Assembly (NCBI RefSeq): GCF_028282165.1
Contig: NZ_JANQIM010000003.1
Span: 155,993-219,992, forward strand
Source: Winogradskyella sp.
Lineage (GTDB): Bacteria > Bacteroidota > Bacteroidia > Flavobacteriales > Flavobacteriaceae
DNA: 64,000 bases
Reading direction: 5' to 3'
Positions within the stretch are counted from its first letter, which is position 1, and the number at the start of each line of letters is the position of its first letter. Positions 18,933 to 27,274 of the stretch are shown piece by piece. The translations under genes were made by a program, and so were the position numbers. The notes beneath the pieces were generated by a model that did no database searches, had not been told where the DNA came from, and was given only the letters and a program-made list of their open reading frames with translations.

Positions 18933-19375
18933 TACTTATTACCAATAATGAATTTAATGTCTAATTCTTCTTCAGGACTATCCACCTCAAAACTGCATTT
19001 CTTAAAATTTGGTTTCCCCATTTTAGTCATGTTACTAGCACCTACAGGTTCTTTAGGCATACCGATAAAATTGCTTTTCATCTCACCATCAGCGTCTTTA
19101 TCTTGATGTACCGAAACCGCGTAATTACCATATGGCACATCCTTAAACGTATAACTGGCTGAATTTCCAAATTCCTCAACAATACCTAGTTTAAAAGCTT
19201 TTTGGCGTTCCTTTGGAAAACCATCGTCTTTATTGAAAAGCATAAAAACCATATGACCTTCTCCAGAATTTTTAATGTCGTTTACCTGAACCGTAATGCT
19301 TGCGGTCTCTTGTGCAAATGCTATGGCTGCAATGAAGCATAGCGAGGTTGTTAATACAAAATTTCGTGTTTTCAT
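18932..19375 (-). CDS. DUF2141 periplasmic protein
   Basis: The 147-residue protein has a signal peptide (ending AIAFAQE, about residue 22). Its compact beta domain has GHMVFMLFNKDDGFP and YGNYAVSVHQDKDADGEM, both typical of DUF2141. The biochemical role of the family is not established. It is inserted between an ATPase gene and a permease gene, with overlaps of 4 bp and 1 bp, so it is tightly coupled to the exporter and may act with it in the periplasm. Confidence 0.82.
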   Translation of the reverse strand: MKTRNFVLTTSLCFIAAIAFAQETASITVQVNDIKNSGEGHMVFMLFNKDDGFPKERQKAFKLGIVEEFGNSASYTFKDVPYGNYAVSVHQDKDADGEMKSNFIGMPKEPVGASNMTKMGKPNFKKCSFEVDSPEEELDIKFIIGNK

Positions 19376-20097
19376 CTTGCGAGTTTTAAAAATACCTCAT
19401 CCATTGAGGTGGCGTTAAACTGTTGTTTTAAATTATTTGGTGTATCTAAAGCTTCTATTTTACCAGCAACCATAATTGAGACACGGTCGCAGTATTCTGC
19501 TTCGTCCATGTAGTGGGTTGTAACAAAAACAGTGCGCCCTTTTTCGGAAGCCTGATAGATAGTTTCCCAAAATTCGCGTCTTACCTTAGGATCTACACCA
19601 CCAGTAGGTTCATCAAGAAAAACAATGTCTGGATCGTGAACCATAGAAATGGCAAAGGCCAAACGTTGCTTCCAACCAAGCGGTAGAGACACTACTGTTT
19701 TATTAGCTACAGATTTAAGGTCTAGTTCTTCGAGTATTTCTTTAGTTTTGGTTTTTATTTCATTTCTTGAAAGTCCATAAATACCACCATAAAATCGAAT
19801 GTTTTCTTTAGGTGTTAAATCATCATAAAGACTGAATTTTTGCGACATGTAACCAATGTTCTTTTTGACGTGTTCTGCTTGTTTTTCAATATCAAAACCA
19901 GCCACCTTACCCGAACCTTTTGTCGGTTTACTTAAACCTATCAACATCTTTATTGCTGTTGTTTTGCCAGCACCATTAGCACCTAAAAAGCCAAAGATTT
20001 CGCCTTTATCTACCTTAAATGTAATTTCATTTACTGCCGTAAAATCACCAAAACGTTTGGTGAGGCCATTAACTTGTATAATAGTTTCAGAATGCAT
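19372..20097 (-). CDS. ABC exporter ATPase (second)
   Basis: The 241 residues include Walker A GANGAGKTT (about 38-46), the signature in the variant form SLPLGWKQRLA, Walker B DIVFLDEPTGG, and the switch His in VTTHYMDEAE. The LPLGW signature is known from the C-terminal half of YbhF-type ATPases. In E. coli YbhF two nucleotide-binding domains are fused; here they are separate genes. The gene ends overlapping the DUF2141 start by 4 bp. Confidence 0.9.
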   Translation of the reverse strand: MHSETIIQVNGLTKRFGDFTAVNEITFKVDKGEIFGFLGANGAGKTTAIKMLIGLSKPTKGSGKVAGFDIEKQAEHVKKNIGYMSQKFSLYDDLTPKENIRFYGGIYGLSRNEIKTKTKEILEELDLKSVANKTVVSLPLGWKQRLAFAISMVHDPDIVFLDEPTGGVDPKVRREFWETIYQASEKGRTVFVTTHYMDEAEYCDRVSIMVAGKIEALDTPNNLKQQFNATSMDEVFLKLAR

Positions 20098-20100
20098 TTG

Positions 20101-21015
20101 TTAGATTGTTTTTTTATTTGAAAGTTCTAAAAACACATCTTCAATGGTTGCCTCTACAGGCGACACATCATCTACAGGAATACCTGTTCGCTCTACATAA
20201 TGCTTTATTTCTGAGGGCTTAACAGGAAAGCTAGTTGTTAGATGGATACTAGAACCGAAAGGAAGCGCACTTGCTGTGAATTGCGCATTTCTCAAAAACT
20301 TAAGAACCTTGTAAGTCTCTGAAGTGGTGACTGCAAATAAAGGCTTATCAAAGTCCCTTATCATATGCTGAGGTTTATCTATCTTAAGGATATTTCCATC
20401 CTGAATCAAAGCGATACGATCACATAGGCTGGCTTCGTCCATATAAGGTGTACTCACCAAAATGGCAATCCCTTTTTCCTTCAGGCTTTTGAGCATATCC
20501 CAAAATTCTACCCGACTCACAGCATCCACACCTGTTGTGGGTTCGTCTAAAAACAATACTTCTGGTTTATGAATAAGCGCGCAACAAAGGGCTAGTTTTT
20601 GTTTCATCCCACCGGAAAGTTTTCCTGCTGGGCGTGTTTTAAATGGCTCAAGCTGTACATAGATATCTTTAACCAAATGATAATTCTCTTCTATAGTAGT
20701 TCTGAAAATAGTAGCAAAAAAAGATAGATTTTCTTCAACACTCAGGTCTTGATACAATGAAAAACGTCCTGGCATATACCCAACTTTTTGGCGAATGGAT
20801 TTATAGTCGTCAACCACATGATGACCTGCAACGTAAGCTTCCCCCTTGTCGGCAATAAGTAAGGTGGTCAATATTCTGAATAGGGTTGATTTTCCTGCAC
20901 CATCAGGGCCAATCAATCCAAACAATTCGCCGTCTTCAATACTAAAAGACAGATTGTTAAGGGCAAGAATTTCACCATAGCTTTTAGAAACATTATGTAC
21001 ACTTATCGCAGACAT
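20101..21015 (-). CDS. ABC exporter ATPase (first)
   Basis: The 304-residue ATPase has Walker A GPDGAGKST, canonical signature LSGGMKQKLAL, Walker B VLFLDEPTTG, and a switch segment VSTPYMDEAS with Pro-Tyr in place of the usual His-Tyr. A C-terminal extension of about 80 residues follows the core. It corresponds to the N-terminal half of YbhF. Replacement of the switch His suggests that this site may be weak and that the partner ATPase does most of the hydrolysis; this is inference. Confidence 0.9.
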   Translation of the reverse strand: MSAISVHNVSKSYGEILALNNLSFSIEDGELFGLIGPDGAGKSTLFRILTTLLIADKGEAYVAGHHVVDDYKSIRQKVGYMPGRFSLYQDLSVEENLSFFATIFRTTIEENYHLVKDIYVQLEPFKTRPAGKLSGGMKQKLALCCALIHKPEVLFLDEPTTGVDAVSRVEFWDMLKSLKEKGIAILVSTPYMDEASLCDRIALIQDGNILKIDKPQHMIRDFDKPLFAVTTSETYKVLKFLRNAQFTASALPFGSSIHLTTSFPVKPSEIKHYVERTGIPVDDVSPVEATIEDVFLELSNKKTI

Positions 21016-21923
21016 TAATTGGTATTTGAACTAAATTTAACTTCACCAGGCATTCCTATTTTTAAAGCACCATCGTTCTTCACTTCCACATCAATAGCAT
21101 AAACCAGATTGACACGTTCTTCTTTGGTCTGAATGGTTTTTGGAGTAAACTCAGACTCACTAGCAATCCACGAAATCTTTCCGTCCAATTCTTTGTAATT
21201 GTCTTCGCCTTCATCGATTAGCACGGTAACTGTATCATTGAGTTTTACATCCTGAAGCAATAATGCACTTGTGTAAGCTCGAAGTGTAAGTGTATCGAGA
21301 TTGGCAACCTTATATAATGGTGTACCCTGTGACACTAATTCTGATGGTTCAACAAAAGTGGTGATAACAGTACCATTAATAGGATTTGAAACGGTATGGT
21401 CTGCAATGATATTTTCAATAGCAGCAATTTGAGCTTCCAAGGGTTTGCGTTCCGAAAGGATACTACGGTTGGAGATATTTATAGAACGTTGGGTAGAGGC
21501 AATCTGTTGATTGACCACATCGATTTCGCCATTAAAATCATCCAACTGTTTTTGAGTCGCTGCTTTTTTATCGAGTAGGTTTTTGGTTCTATTGCGTTCT
21601 CTGGTAAGATTGGATTTTCGTTTTAAGAGTATAGCAATTTCGGGTGCTGCTTCCTGAAGTTTTAAGTCCAGTGCTTCCAAACGCGCAATAAGCTGAAGCT
21701 TTTCCAAGTGCATTTGTGTTGTGTCAATAATTCCGACGATTTTTCCTTTTTTAAGAATATCACCTTCAGATACATTAAATTGTTCAAGCTCGCCACTACC
21801 TTTTGCGCTCACTGTTATAGTTGTGGCTTCAAAATTCCCGTAAGCATCGGAACCATTTCCATTACCACAAGAAGAAACCGTTATACTTATTATTATGATT
21901 GAGAAGATAAAACGTGGGTTCAT
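21015..21923 (-). CDS. HlyD-family periplasmic adaptor lipoprotein
   Basis: This membrane-fusion subunit would join the inner-membrane ABC pump to TolC. The 302-residue product has a lipoprotein signal with Cys in ISITVSSCGNG (about residue 19), a biotinyl-lipoyl half near 30-65 (SAKGSGELEQFNVSEGDILKKGK), and a coiled-coil hairpin (about 75-165). The second lipoyl half and a beta-barrel follow. The start at 21923 leaves 4 bp after tolC; an ATG 6 codons upstream would overlap it. Confidence 0.88.
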   Translation of the reverse strand: MNPRFIFSIIIISITVSSCGNGNGSDAYGNFEATTITVSAKGSGELEQFNVSEGDILKKGKIVGIIDTTQMHLEKLQLIARLEALDLKLQEAAPEIAILLKRKSNLTRERNRTKNLLDKKAATQKQLDDFNGEIDVVNQQIASTQRSINISNRSILSERKPLEAQIAAIENIIADHTVSNPINGTVITTFVEPSELVSQGTPLYKVANLDTLTLRAYTSALLLQDVKLNDTVTVLIDEGEDNYKELDGKISWIASESEFTPKTIQTKEERVNLVYAIDVEVKNDGALKIGMPGEVKFSSNTN

Positions 21924-21927
21924 TTTA

Positions 21928-23199
21928 TTATAGTTTACCATATAGGGTTAGATATTCAATTTGTAATTGCTGTAATTGTACGCGATGTAATTCTTGTTGC
22001 TGTCTTGCGGAAAGCTCTGCATTTACTTGGATGAGGTAATCGTTAGAATTGATGATACCTTCTTGTAATTGTACTTCGGTTTGGTTTAAAATATCTTTCT
22101 GAAGTGCTACAATTTTTTCATCGTTAAAAAGTTGTCCTTGCAAAGCCTCGATTTTTTCCAGGTATTCTTTTTTTCTTGAAGTAATGTCAAACTCAAAGGT
22201 TTCCTTGTCAACTTCAGTTTGAGCTATCTCAATCTTTAGTTTTTCGCGTTCTTGCTTTGCCTTTCCCCAATCGAGAATATCCCAGTTCAATCGAATACCT
22301 CCAAGTGCATATGTAGCATTGGAAATATCCGAAAAATTAAGTGGATTTGGATAACCAACACCGCCCTGAGCAAACAAGGACACTTTTGGTTTGCGCGATG
22401 CTTCAATTGTGCTCTCCTGTGCTTGTAATAATTCCTTTTGAAAATCGTAAAACTGCTGTTCTGGGCGTGTTATTTGTTGAGTCTCCTCTACCAGTATTTC
22501 CTGTGGCAAAGTCAGCGTTGTGGTATGCGCATACCGTGTACCTAAAAGCATATTAATAACACCGAAATAAGCTTTTATATCACCTTGTAGTCGTACATCT
22601 TCAGATTGTAATTCTAATTTCCGCACCTTTAATTTGGACAGCTCACTTTCCAAAACGGTTCCGTTATCGAAACCAGCTTGCAAGCTTTCGATATTGGTAT
22701 CGATATCATTTATGGATGTTTCGAGTAAAACTTGCTGCTGTCGCGACAATTTTATTATAAAAAAGAGGTTATTGATGCGATCCTTTAAGTTGCGTAGTGT
22801 TACTTTCAAACCTTGTTGATTCACTTTTAACACTGCTTCTTCAATTTGCTTTTTAGCTTTGGTAAAACCGCCATCGTAAAGATTATAATTAGCATCGATG
22901 TAAGCGCGATAACTTTCTAAAGGTGCATCCACGCTCACTGGACTTCCGGGCTCTCCGATCTGCACATTTTCGGTTTGCAATTGTCCAAAACCATTTAGAG
23001 TAAGTGTAGGCAACCTATCTTTATTTATGAGTTCTATGTTGTATTCTGAAAGCGCATTGAGCAGCGCTTCGTCTTTAATTAAGGGATAGTTTTTTTCAAC
23101 TAAATTATAAGCTTCTTGCAAAGAAAGGCTCGCAGTATTCTGTGATTCTGAATACCACAAGCCAATCATAGTTATAGCTACTAACCAATTCTTTCGCAT
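21928..23199 (-). CDS. TolC-family outer-membrane efflux protein
   Basis: The 423-residue protein has a signal peptide. Two TolC repeats follow, each with long coiled-coil helices (about 60-200 and 240-410). LSLQEAYNLVEKNYPLIKDE at the N-terminus is the usual opening of the first repeat. It provides the outer-membrane exit duct of the pump. The ATG at 23197-23199 was preferred over an upstream TTG. A promoter-like TACATTTG and a near-perfect palindrome lie in the 48 bp between this gene and tetR, so transcription probably starts here under TetR control. Confidence 0.9.
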   Translation of the reverse strand: MRKNWLVAITMIGLWYSESQNTASLSLQEAYNLVEKNYPLIKDEALLNALSEYNIELINKDRLPTLTLNGFGQLQTENVQIGEPGSPVSVDAPLESYRAYIDANYNLYDGGFTKAKKQIEEAVLKVNQQGLKVTLRNLKDRINNLFFIIKLSRQQQVLLETSINDIDTNIESLQAGFDNGTVLESELSKLKVRKLELQSEDVRLQGDIKAYFGVINMLLGTRYAHTTTLTLPQEILVEETQQITRPEQQFYDFQKELLQAQESTIEASRKPKVSLFAQGGVGYPNPLNFSDISNATYALGGIRLNWDILDWGKAKQEREKLKIEIAQTEVDKETFEFDITSRKKEYLEKIEALQGQLFNDEKIVALQKDILNQTEVQLQEGIINSNDYLIQVNAELSARQQQELHRVQLQQLQIEYLTLYGKL

Positions 23200-23200
23200 A

Positions 23201-23231
23201 ATCAACTTTTTGGTTTAACCAAACGGTTGAT
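23201..23231 (-). promoter_or_regulatory. Probable TetR-family operator before tolC
   Basis: A 31-bp palindrome is centred at 23216, with outer arms ATCAAC / GTTGAT and inner TTTGGTTTAACCAAA. Thirteen of 15 base pairs are symmetrical. It starts 2 bp upstream of the tolC ATG and directly downstream of a -7-like box. It would block transcription when the TetR product is bound. Confidence 0.7.
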
Positions 23232-23232
23232 A

Positions 23233-23240
23233 CAAATGTA
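23233..23240 (-). promoter_or_regulatory. Promoter -7 element for the efflux operon
   Basis: Read on the minus strand this is TACATTTG, an exact match to the Bacteroidota TAnnTTTG box. It sits just upstream of the palindrome at 23201-23231. No good TTTG is seen 19 bp further upstream, so the -33 element is weak. Confidence 0.5.
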
Positions 23241-23247
23241 AAAATTT

Positions 23248-23856
23248 TTATTTCACTAAAATGTCTTTCAACATTTTTTTAACAATAGGCTTGCGCTCCA
23301 ACATCATTTGGGTGTAAATCGTCTCAGGGATCTCGAGCATATTCTTAAAAATTGGCTTCGCCATGAATGGAAAAACAATCAACGACATCACGGTGAGCAT
23401 AACGTGCTGGGGCGGTAACGGGTTTAAAACACCTTGTTGTTGTTCTTGTACAATCTGCATCATAAAACTTTGAAACGTTCCGTGTTCCATCATTTTTTCT
23501 TTGGCTTCATTCATGTATTGTACTCGATTTTGCGATATTTCGTTGAGCAAAAACATTGGAATATGAGGGTTTGCAATAATGGTATCTATATACCCATCTA
23601 CAAGTCTTTCAAACTTGTGTATTACTGAATCTTCAGAGTCTAGAATGGCCACAAACTTTGGTATTATTATGGAAACCGAGTCTTTCATGATTCTTCCAAA
23701 AAGCTGCTCTTTATTTCTAAAATAGTAATGCAGCATAGATTTATTGATCTTAGCTTCATCTGCAATTTCCTGCATGCGTGCACCTGCAAAGCCTTTTTGC
23801 AAAAAAATAGTTTTGGCCGCTTCAAGTATGGTGTTTTCTGTTGAAATTGTTTTCAC
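23248..23856 (-). CDS. TetR-family transcriptional regulator
   Basis: This is likely the local repressor of the efflux operon. The helix-turn-helix is clear: ILEAAKTIFLQKGFAGARMQEIADEA then KINKSMLHYYFRNKEQLF (about residues 10-55). The C-terminal two thirds form the ligand-binding and dimer domain with no recognisable specificity. The frame has only GTG starts upstream; the GTG at 23856 gives MKTISTENTILEAA, 202 residues, while a further GTG lies 5 codons earlier. It is followed after 48 bp by tolC, with the palindrome between. Confidence 0.88.
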   Translation of the reverse strand: MKTISTENTILEAAKTIFLQKGFAGARMQEIADEAKINKSMLHYYFRNKEQLFGRIMKDSVSIIIPKFVAILDSEDSVIHKFERLVDGYIDTIIANPHIPMFLLNEISQNRVQYMNEAKEKMMEHGTFQSFMMQIVQEQQQGVLNPLPPQHVMLTVMSLIVFPFMAKPIFKNMLEIPETIYTQMMLERKPIVKKMLKDILVK

Positions 23857-24005
23857 GATAGATAAAAACACAAAGTTAATGAATCTAAAAAAACTGTTCT
23901 TTACACTAGTTTTAGAAGCAAAATAAATAATACTTTTTTATTCATAAAAATCAATTGAGACAACTTGGGTTTTTATAATACATTTTAATACAGCAGTACT
24001 TTTCT

Positions 24006-24036
24006 TTTCAAACTTTTACAAAATCAACTATCTTTC
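24006..24036 (+). promoter_or_regulatory. Promoter for the guanine deaminase gene
   Basis: TTTC (24006-24009) and TATCTTTC (24029-24036) are separated by exactly 19 bp, matching TTTG-N19-TAnnTTTG except for the last base of each box. They lie about 20 bp before the ATG at 24055. Confidence 0.5.
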
Positions 24037-24054
24037 ATAATAACAATTTTAAAT

Positions 24055-24528
24055 ATGAACAAAAAAGAAAACTTCATGCAAGAAGCCGTAAATACTGCTT
24101 TAAAAGGTCTTCGAAGTAATAAAGGTGGCCCTTTTGGATGCGTCATTGTTAAAGACGGAAAAATTGTAGGAAGAGGACATAATAGTGTAACGTCGACCAA
24201 TGACCCAACTGCCCACGCTGAGATCGTGGCGATTAGAGATGCCTGTAAGAATTTAGGATCATTTCAGCTGGAAGGTTGTGAAGTTTACACCTCATGCGAG
24301 CCTTGCCCTATGTGCCTTGGTGCTATTTATTGGGCAAGACCAGATAAAGTGTATTATGGTTGCAGCCAAATAGATGCCGCTAATGCTGGATTTGATGATG
24401 CTTTCATCTACAAAGAAATTCCATTACCGTATGATCAAAGAAGTATTCCTTTTGAGCAATTCTCTAGAGAAATTGCTTTAGAGCCTTTTGAAGAATGGAC
24501 AAAAAAAGAAGACAAAACGGAATACTAA
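24055..24528 (+). CDS. guaD: Guanine deaminase (cytidine deaminase fold)
   Basis: This enzyme hydrolyses guanine to xanthine in purine salvage. The 157-residue protein closely follows the Bacillus-type GuaD: GGPFGCVIVKDG, DPTAHAEIVAIR with zinc ligand His54 and catalytic Glu56, and TSCEPCPMCLGAIYWARP with zinc ligands Cys84 and Cys87. DAANAGFDDAFIYKEI with a C-terminal Tyr is the GuaD-specific tail. tRNA adenosine deaminases share the core but lack this tail. It lies just ahead of the arsenosugar block; a purine link to the phosphorylase there is possible but not shown. Confidence 0.88.
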   Translation: MNKKENFMQEAVNTALKGLRSNKGGPFGCVIVKDGKIVGRGHNSVTSTNDPTAHAEIVAIRDACKNLGSFQLEGCEVYTSCEPCPMCLGAIYWARPDKVYYGCSQIDAANAGFDDAFIYKEIPLPYDQRSIPFEQFSREIALEPFEEWTKKEDKTEY

Positions 24529-24680
24529 AATTAGTTTTGCATAAAAAAATCACGTTTAAAATTCATTATCAGCGAGATAAAATCCTACAGAATAAAAAAA
24601 ACATTTTTCTGTAATCTTTAAGAATTAACTTCGACAAAAAGCAGTATATTGATATTTCATATTACATTATTATTACATAT

Positions 24681-25016
24681 ATGTCTAAAACCTATTACGA
24701 CCCGGCCGATTTAAGAAAATTTGGTAATATAACAGAATGGAGCGAAGAACTTGGTAACAAGTTCTTTGATTATTATGGAAAAGTATTTGAAGAAGGCGCT
24801 TTAACAGCTCGCGAAAAATCGTTGATTGCCTTAGCAGTTGCTCATACAGAACAGTGTCCATATTGTATAGATGCCTATACCAAAGATGGTTTACAACGTG
24901 GTGTTACCAAAGAAGAAATGATGGAAGCTATTCATGTCGGAGCCGCTATAAAAAGTGGTGCTACGTTAGTACATGGTGTTCAAATGATGAATAAGGTCAA
25001 TAAACTTGACGGTTAA
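24681..25016 (+). CDS. Arsenosugar-associated AhpD/CMD peroxidase-like protein
   Basis: The 111-residue protein is of the carboxymuconolactone decarboxylase/AhpD fold. It has the redox motif CPYC (Cys59, Cys62) preceded by His55 and followed by IDAYTKDGLQRG. The version with SKTYYDPADLRKFG at the start matches the family found beside radical SAM ArsS (TIGR04169), of which some members carry selenocysteine in the redox motif; here both are Cys. It is 20 bp upstream of arsS. A role in protecting or reducing arsenical intermediates is inferred, not known. Confidence 0.85.
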   Translation: MSKTYYDPADLRKFGNITEWSEELGNKFFDYYGKVFEEGALTAREKSLIALAVAHTEQCPYCIDAYTKDGLQRGVTKEEMMEAIHVGAAIKSGATLVHGVQMMNKVNKLDG

Positions 25017-25036
25017 ATCCCCTAAAAATCAATTTA

Positions 25037-26092
25037 ATGGCGACGAAGTCCTTAAAGAAACGCGAGAGCGAATTAGCAAGTAGCAATAGACAACTCGAAA
25101 TTCTTTCAAACGGTATTTTTCAAAATGGTGACCTTCCTACTTTTGCTACTAAAATTGCAGAGACCAATCAGTTTCCGCTTAAGGCCAAAAAACTGGAAAT
25201 ACTACAAATCAATGTAGGCTACATGTGCAATCAGGTCTGTGAGCACTGCCACGTTGATGCTGGTCCGGACCGTAAAGAAATAATGACCAAAGAAACCATG
25301 CAACAATGTTTAGAGGTCATTAAAAACACTGGTGCCCATACACTCGATTTAACAGGTGGTGCGCCAGAAATGAATCCAAATTTTAAGTGGTTTGTTGAAG
25401 AAGCTGCCAAAGTTGGTATCAAGGATTTTATAGTAAGATCTAATCTCACTATAATTCGCGCCAATAAAAAATATTACGATTTACCAGAGTTCTTTAAAAA
25501 ACACAACATACATGTCGTAAGTTCAATGCCACATTGGACGAGAGGAAAAACGGACAAACAACGAGGTAATGGGGTTTTTGACAAGTCAATTAAAGCGCTA
25601 CAAGATTTGAATGCTGTTGGTTACGGTATACCAGATAGTGATTTGAGATTAGATTTGGTTTACAATCCATCTGGTGCATTTTTGCCAGGAGACCAAGCTT
25701 CAATGGAAAAGGATTTTAAAAAAGCATTAATGGAAGATTTTGGTATTCATTTCCATAATCTATTCGCCATTACCAATTTACCGATAAGTCGATTTCTAGA
25801 TTATTTAATTGCTTCGGAAAACTATGAAGATTATATGTATCAACTGGTAGAAGCTTACAATCCAGCAGCAGTTGCCAACGTTATGTGTACCAACACACTC
25901 TCTGTAAGTTGGGATGGTTATTTATATGATTGTGACTTTAATCAAATGTTAGAACTGCCTGTAAACAGTAAGGTAAAACACATTTCAGAATACAATGAAG
26001 CGTTTTTAGAAGGCAGAAATATCGTTATTTCGCAACATTGTTACGGTTGTACTGCTGGAGCTGGTAGCAGTTGTCAAGGAACAGTCACATAA
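25037..26092 (+). CDS. arsS: Arsenosugar biosynthesis radical SAM protein ArsS
   Basis: ArsS-type enzymes make the 5'-deoxyadenosyl-arsenical precursor of arsenosugars. The 351-residue protein has the radical SAM motif CNQVCEHC (Cys64, Cys68, Cys71) and the SAM-binding DLTGGAPEMNP. Its Cys-rich C-terminal domain has MCTNTLSVSWDGYLYDCDFN and ends HCYGCTAGAGSSCQG, all typical of TIGR04167. Some homologues have selenocysteine in the terminal motif; no in-frame TGA is used here. It lies between the peroxidase-like gene and the rhodanese gene, in the same direction as arsM further on. Confidence 0.9.
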   Translation: MATKSLKKRESELASSNRQLEILSNGIFQNGDLPTFATKIAETNQFPLKAKKLEILQINVGYMCNQVCEHCHVDAGPDRKEIMTKETMQQCLEVIKNTGAHTLDLTGGAPEMNPNFKWFVEEAAKVGIKDFIVRSNLTIIRANKKYYDLPEFFKKHNIHVVSSMPHWTRGKTDKQRGNGVFDKSIKALQDLNAVGYGIPDSDLRLDLVYNPSGAFLPGDQASMEKDFKKALMEDFGIHFHNLFAITNLPISRFLDYLIASENYEDYMYQLVEAYNPAAVANVMCTNTLSVSWDGYLYDCDFNQMLELPVNSKVKHISEYNEAFLEGRNIVISQHCYGCTAGAGSSCQGTVT

Positions 26093-26139
26093 AAGCAAAC
26101 AGTTACAGTATGCGGTTAGTATTCAAAAATAGAATTAAT

Positions 26140-26652
26140 ATGTCATTTCGAACTTACGTGACAAATCTAAGCCTAATTCTATGTATTTTCGGTTCATCTA
26201 TTTCCTACGCACAGGGCAATTTATCACAGTTATTAAAAAAATATAATACCGAAAGTATCCCATACATTACAGTTCAGGAGTTGGCATTACCTAATGAAGA
26301 TGCCATTCTCTTAGACGCAAGGGAAAGCAAAGAGTACAATACAAGTCATCTAGAAAATGCCATATACGTGGGCTACGATTTTTTTGACATTAATGTGGTA
26401 ACAGAGAATATCACTGATAAATCCACCAAGATAGTGGTATACTGTTCTTTGGGCATTCGTTCAGAGGATGTCGCCGAACAATTAAAAAAAGAAGGTTACA
26501 CTAACGTTTACAATTTATTTGGTGGTATTTTTGAATGGAAAAATAATGACTTTACCGTTTTCGATAATAATAATGAACCAACGGAAGATGTACATACATT
26601 TTCTAAAGAATGGAGCCAATGGCTTTTAAAAGGCAATAAAATATATGACTGA
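26140..26652 (+). CDS. Exported rhodanese-like protein
   Basis: The 170-residue product has a signal peptide (cleavage near SYAQG, residue 24). A single rhodanese domain follows, with the active-site loop CSLGIRS, where Cys would carry a persulfide. LLDARESKEYNTSHLENAIYVGY is the usual first half. In-frame alternatives are an ATG at 26110 and a TTG at 26071, the latter overlapping arsS. Its end overlaps the TIGR04282 gene by 8 bp. In this cluster it might handle sulfur or, by analogy, arsenic thiols in the periplasm; that is speculation. Confidence 0.8.
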   Translation: MSFRTYVTNLSLILCIFGSSISYAQGNLSQLLKKYNTESIPYITVQELALPNEDAILLDARESKEYNTSHLENAIYVGYDFFDINVVTENITDKSTKIVVYCSLGIRSEDVAEQLKKEGYTNVYNLFGGIFEWKNNDFTVFDNNNEPTEDVHTFSKEWSQWLLKGNKIYD

Positions 26653-27274
26653 TGCACTGGTAATTGTATTTGTTAAGAATATAAAATTAGGTACCGTTAA
26701 AACAAGGCTTGCCAAAACTATAGGAGATTATGGTGCCTTTGAAGTCTATTCTGAATTGGTGAAAATTACCGAAAAAGCAACCTCGAAATTAAATATCGAT
26801 AAGCGTATTTATTTCTCTAACGCAGTTGTCGATTCAAAATGGCAAAACAATTATAAAACCATCCAAAAAGGCATAGACTTAGGTGAACGAATGCTAAACG
26901 CATTTAAGGATGGTTTTGAAACTGGCTATAAAAAAATCGTCTTAATTGGCTCAGACTTGCCCGATATTACTGAAAATCACATCAAAAAAGGGATAGAAGC
27001 CTTAGGAAAAAACGATGTTGTTTTTGGCCCTGCTGAGGATGGCGGTTACTATCTTATTGGTTTAACAAAATTAATTCCTAAGATATTTGAGAACAAACCT
27101 TGGAGCCAAGCGCATCTTCTGAAAGAAACGTTACAAGAGTTACAAACTCTTAACCTAACAGTTGGTACTTTAGAAACCTTGAATGATATTGACACCTATG
27201 AAGATTTAATTGCTTCCAATTTTTATAAAAACAACCTAAAACTACAAGAAAAAATACAACAGCTTAATGATTAA
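26645..27274 (+). CDS. TIGR04282-family arsenosugar-associated transferase
   Basis: The 209-residue GT-A-fold protein resembles CofC-type nucleotidyltransferases. VIVFVKNIKLGTVKTRLAK at the N-terminus, IGSDLPDITENHI with the metal-binding Asp pair, and FGPAEDGGYYLIGL are the family hallmarks. The family was named for its frequent pairing with radical SAM/Cys-rich (ArsS) proteins. It overlaps both neighbours by 8 bp, showing tight coupling. It may activate or transfer a sugar phosphate made by the next gene's product; the exact reaction is not established. Confidence 0.87.
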   Translation: MTDALVIVFVKNIKLGTVKTRLAKTIGDYGAFEVYSELVKITEKATSKLNIDKRIYFSNAVVDSKWQNNYKTIQKGIDLGERMLNAFKDGFETGYKKIVLIGSDLPDITENHIKKGIEALGKNDVVFGPAEDGGYYLIGLTKLIPKIFENKPWSQAHLLKETLQELQTLNLTVGTLETLNDIDTYEDLIASNFYKNNLKLQEKIQQLND

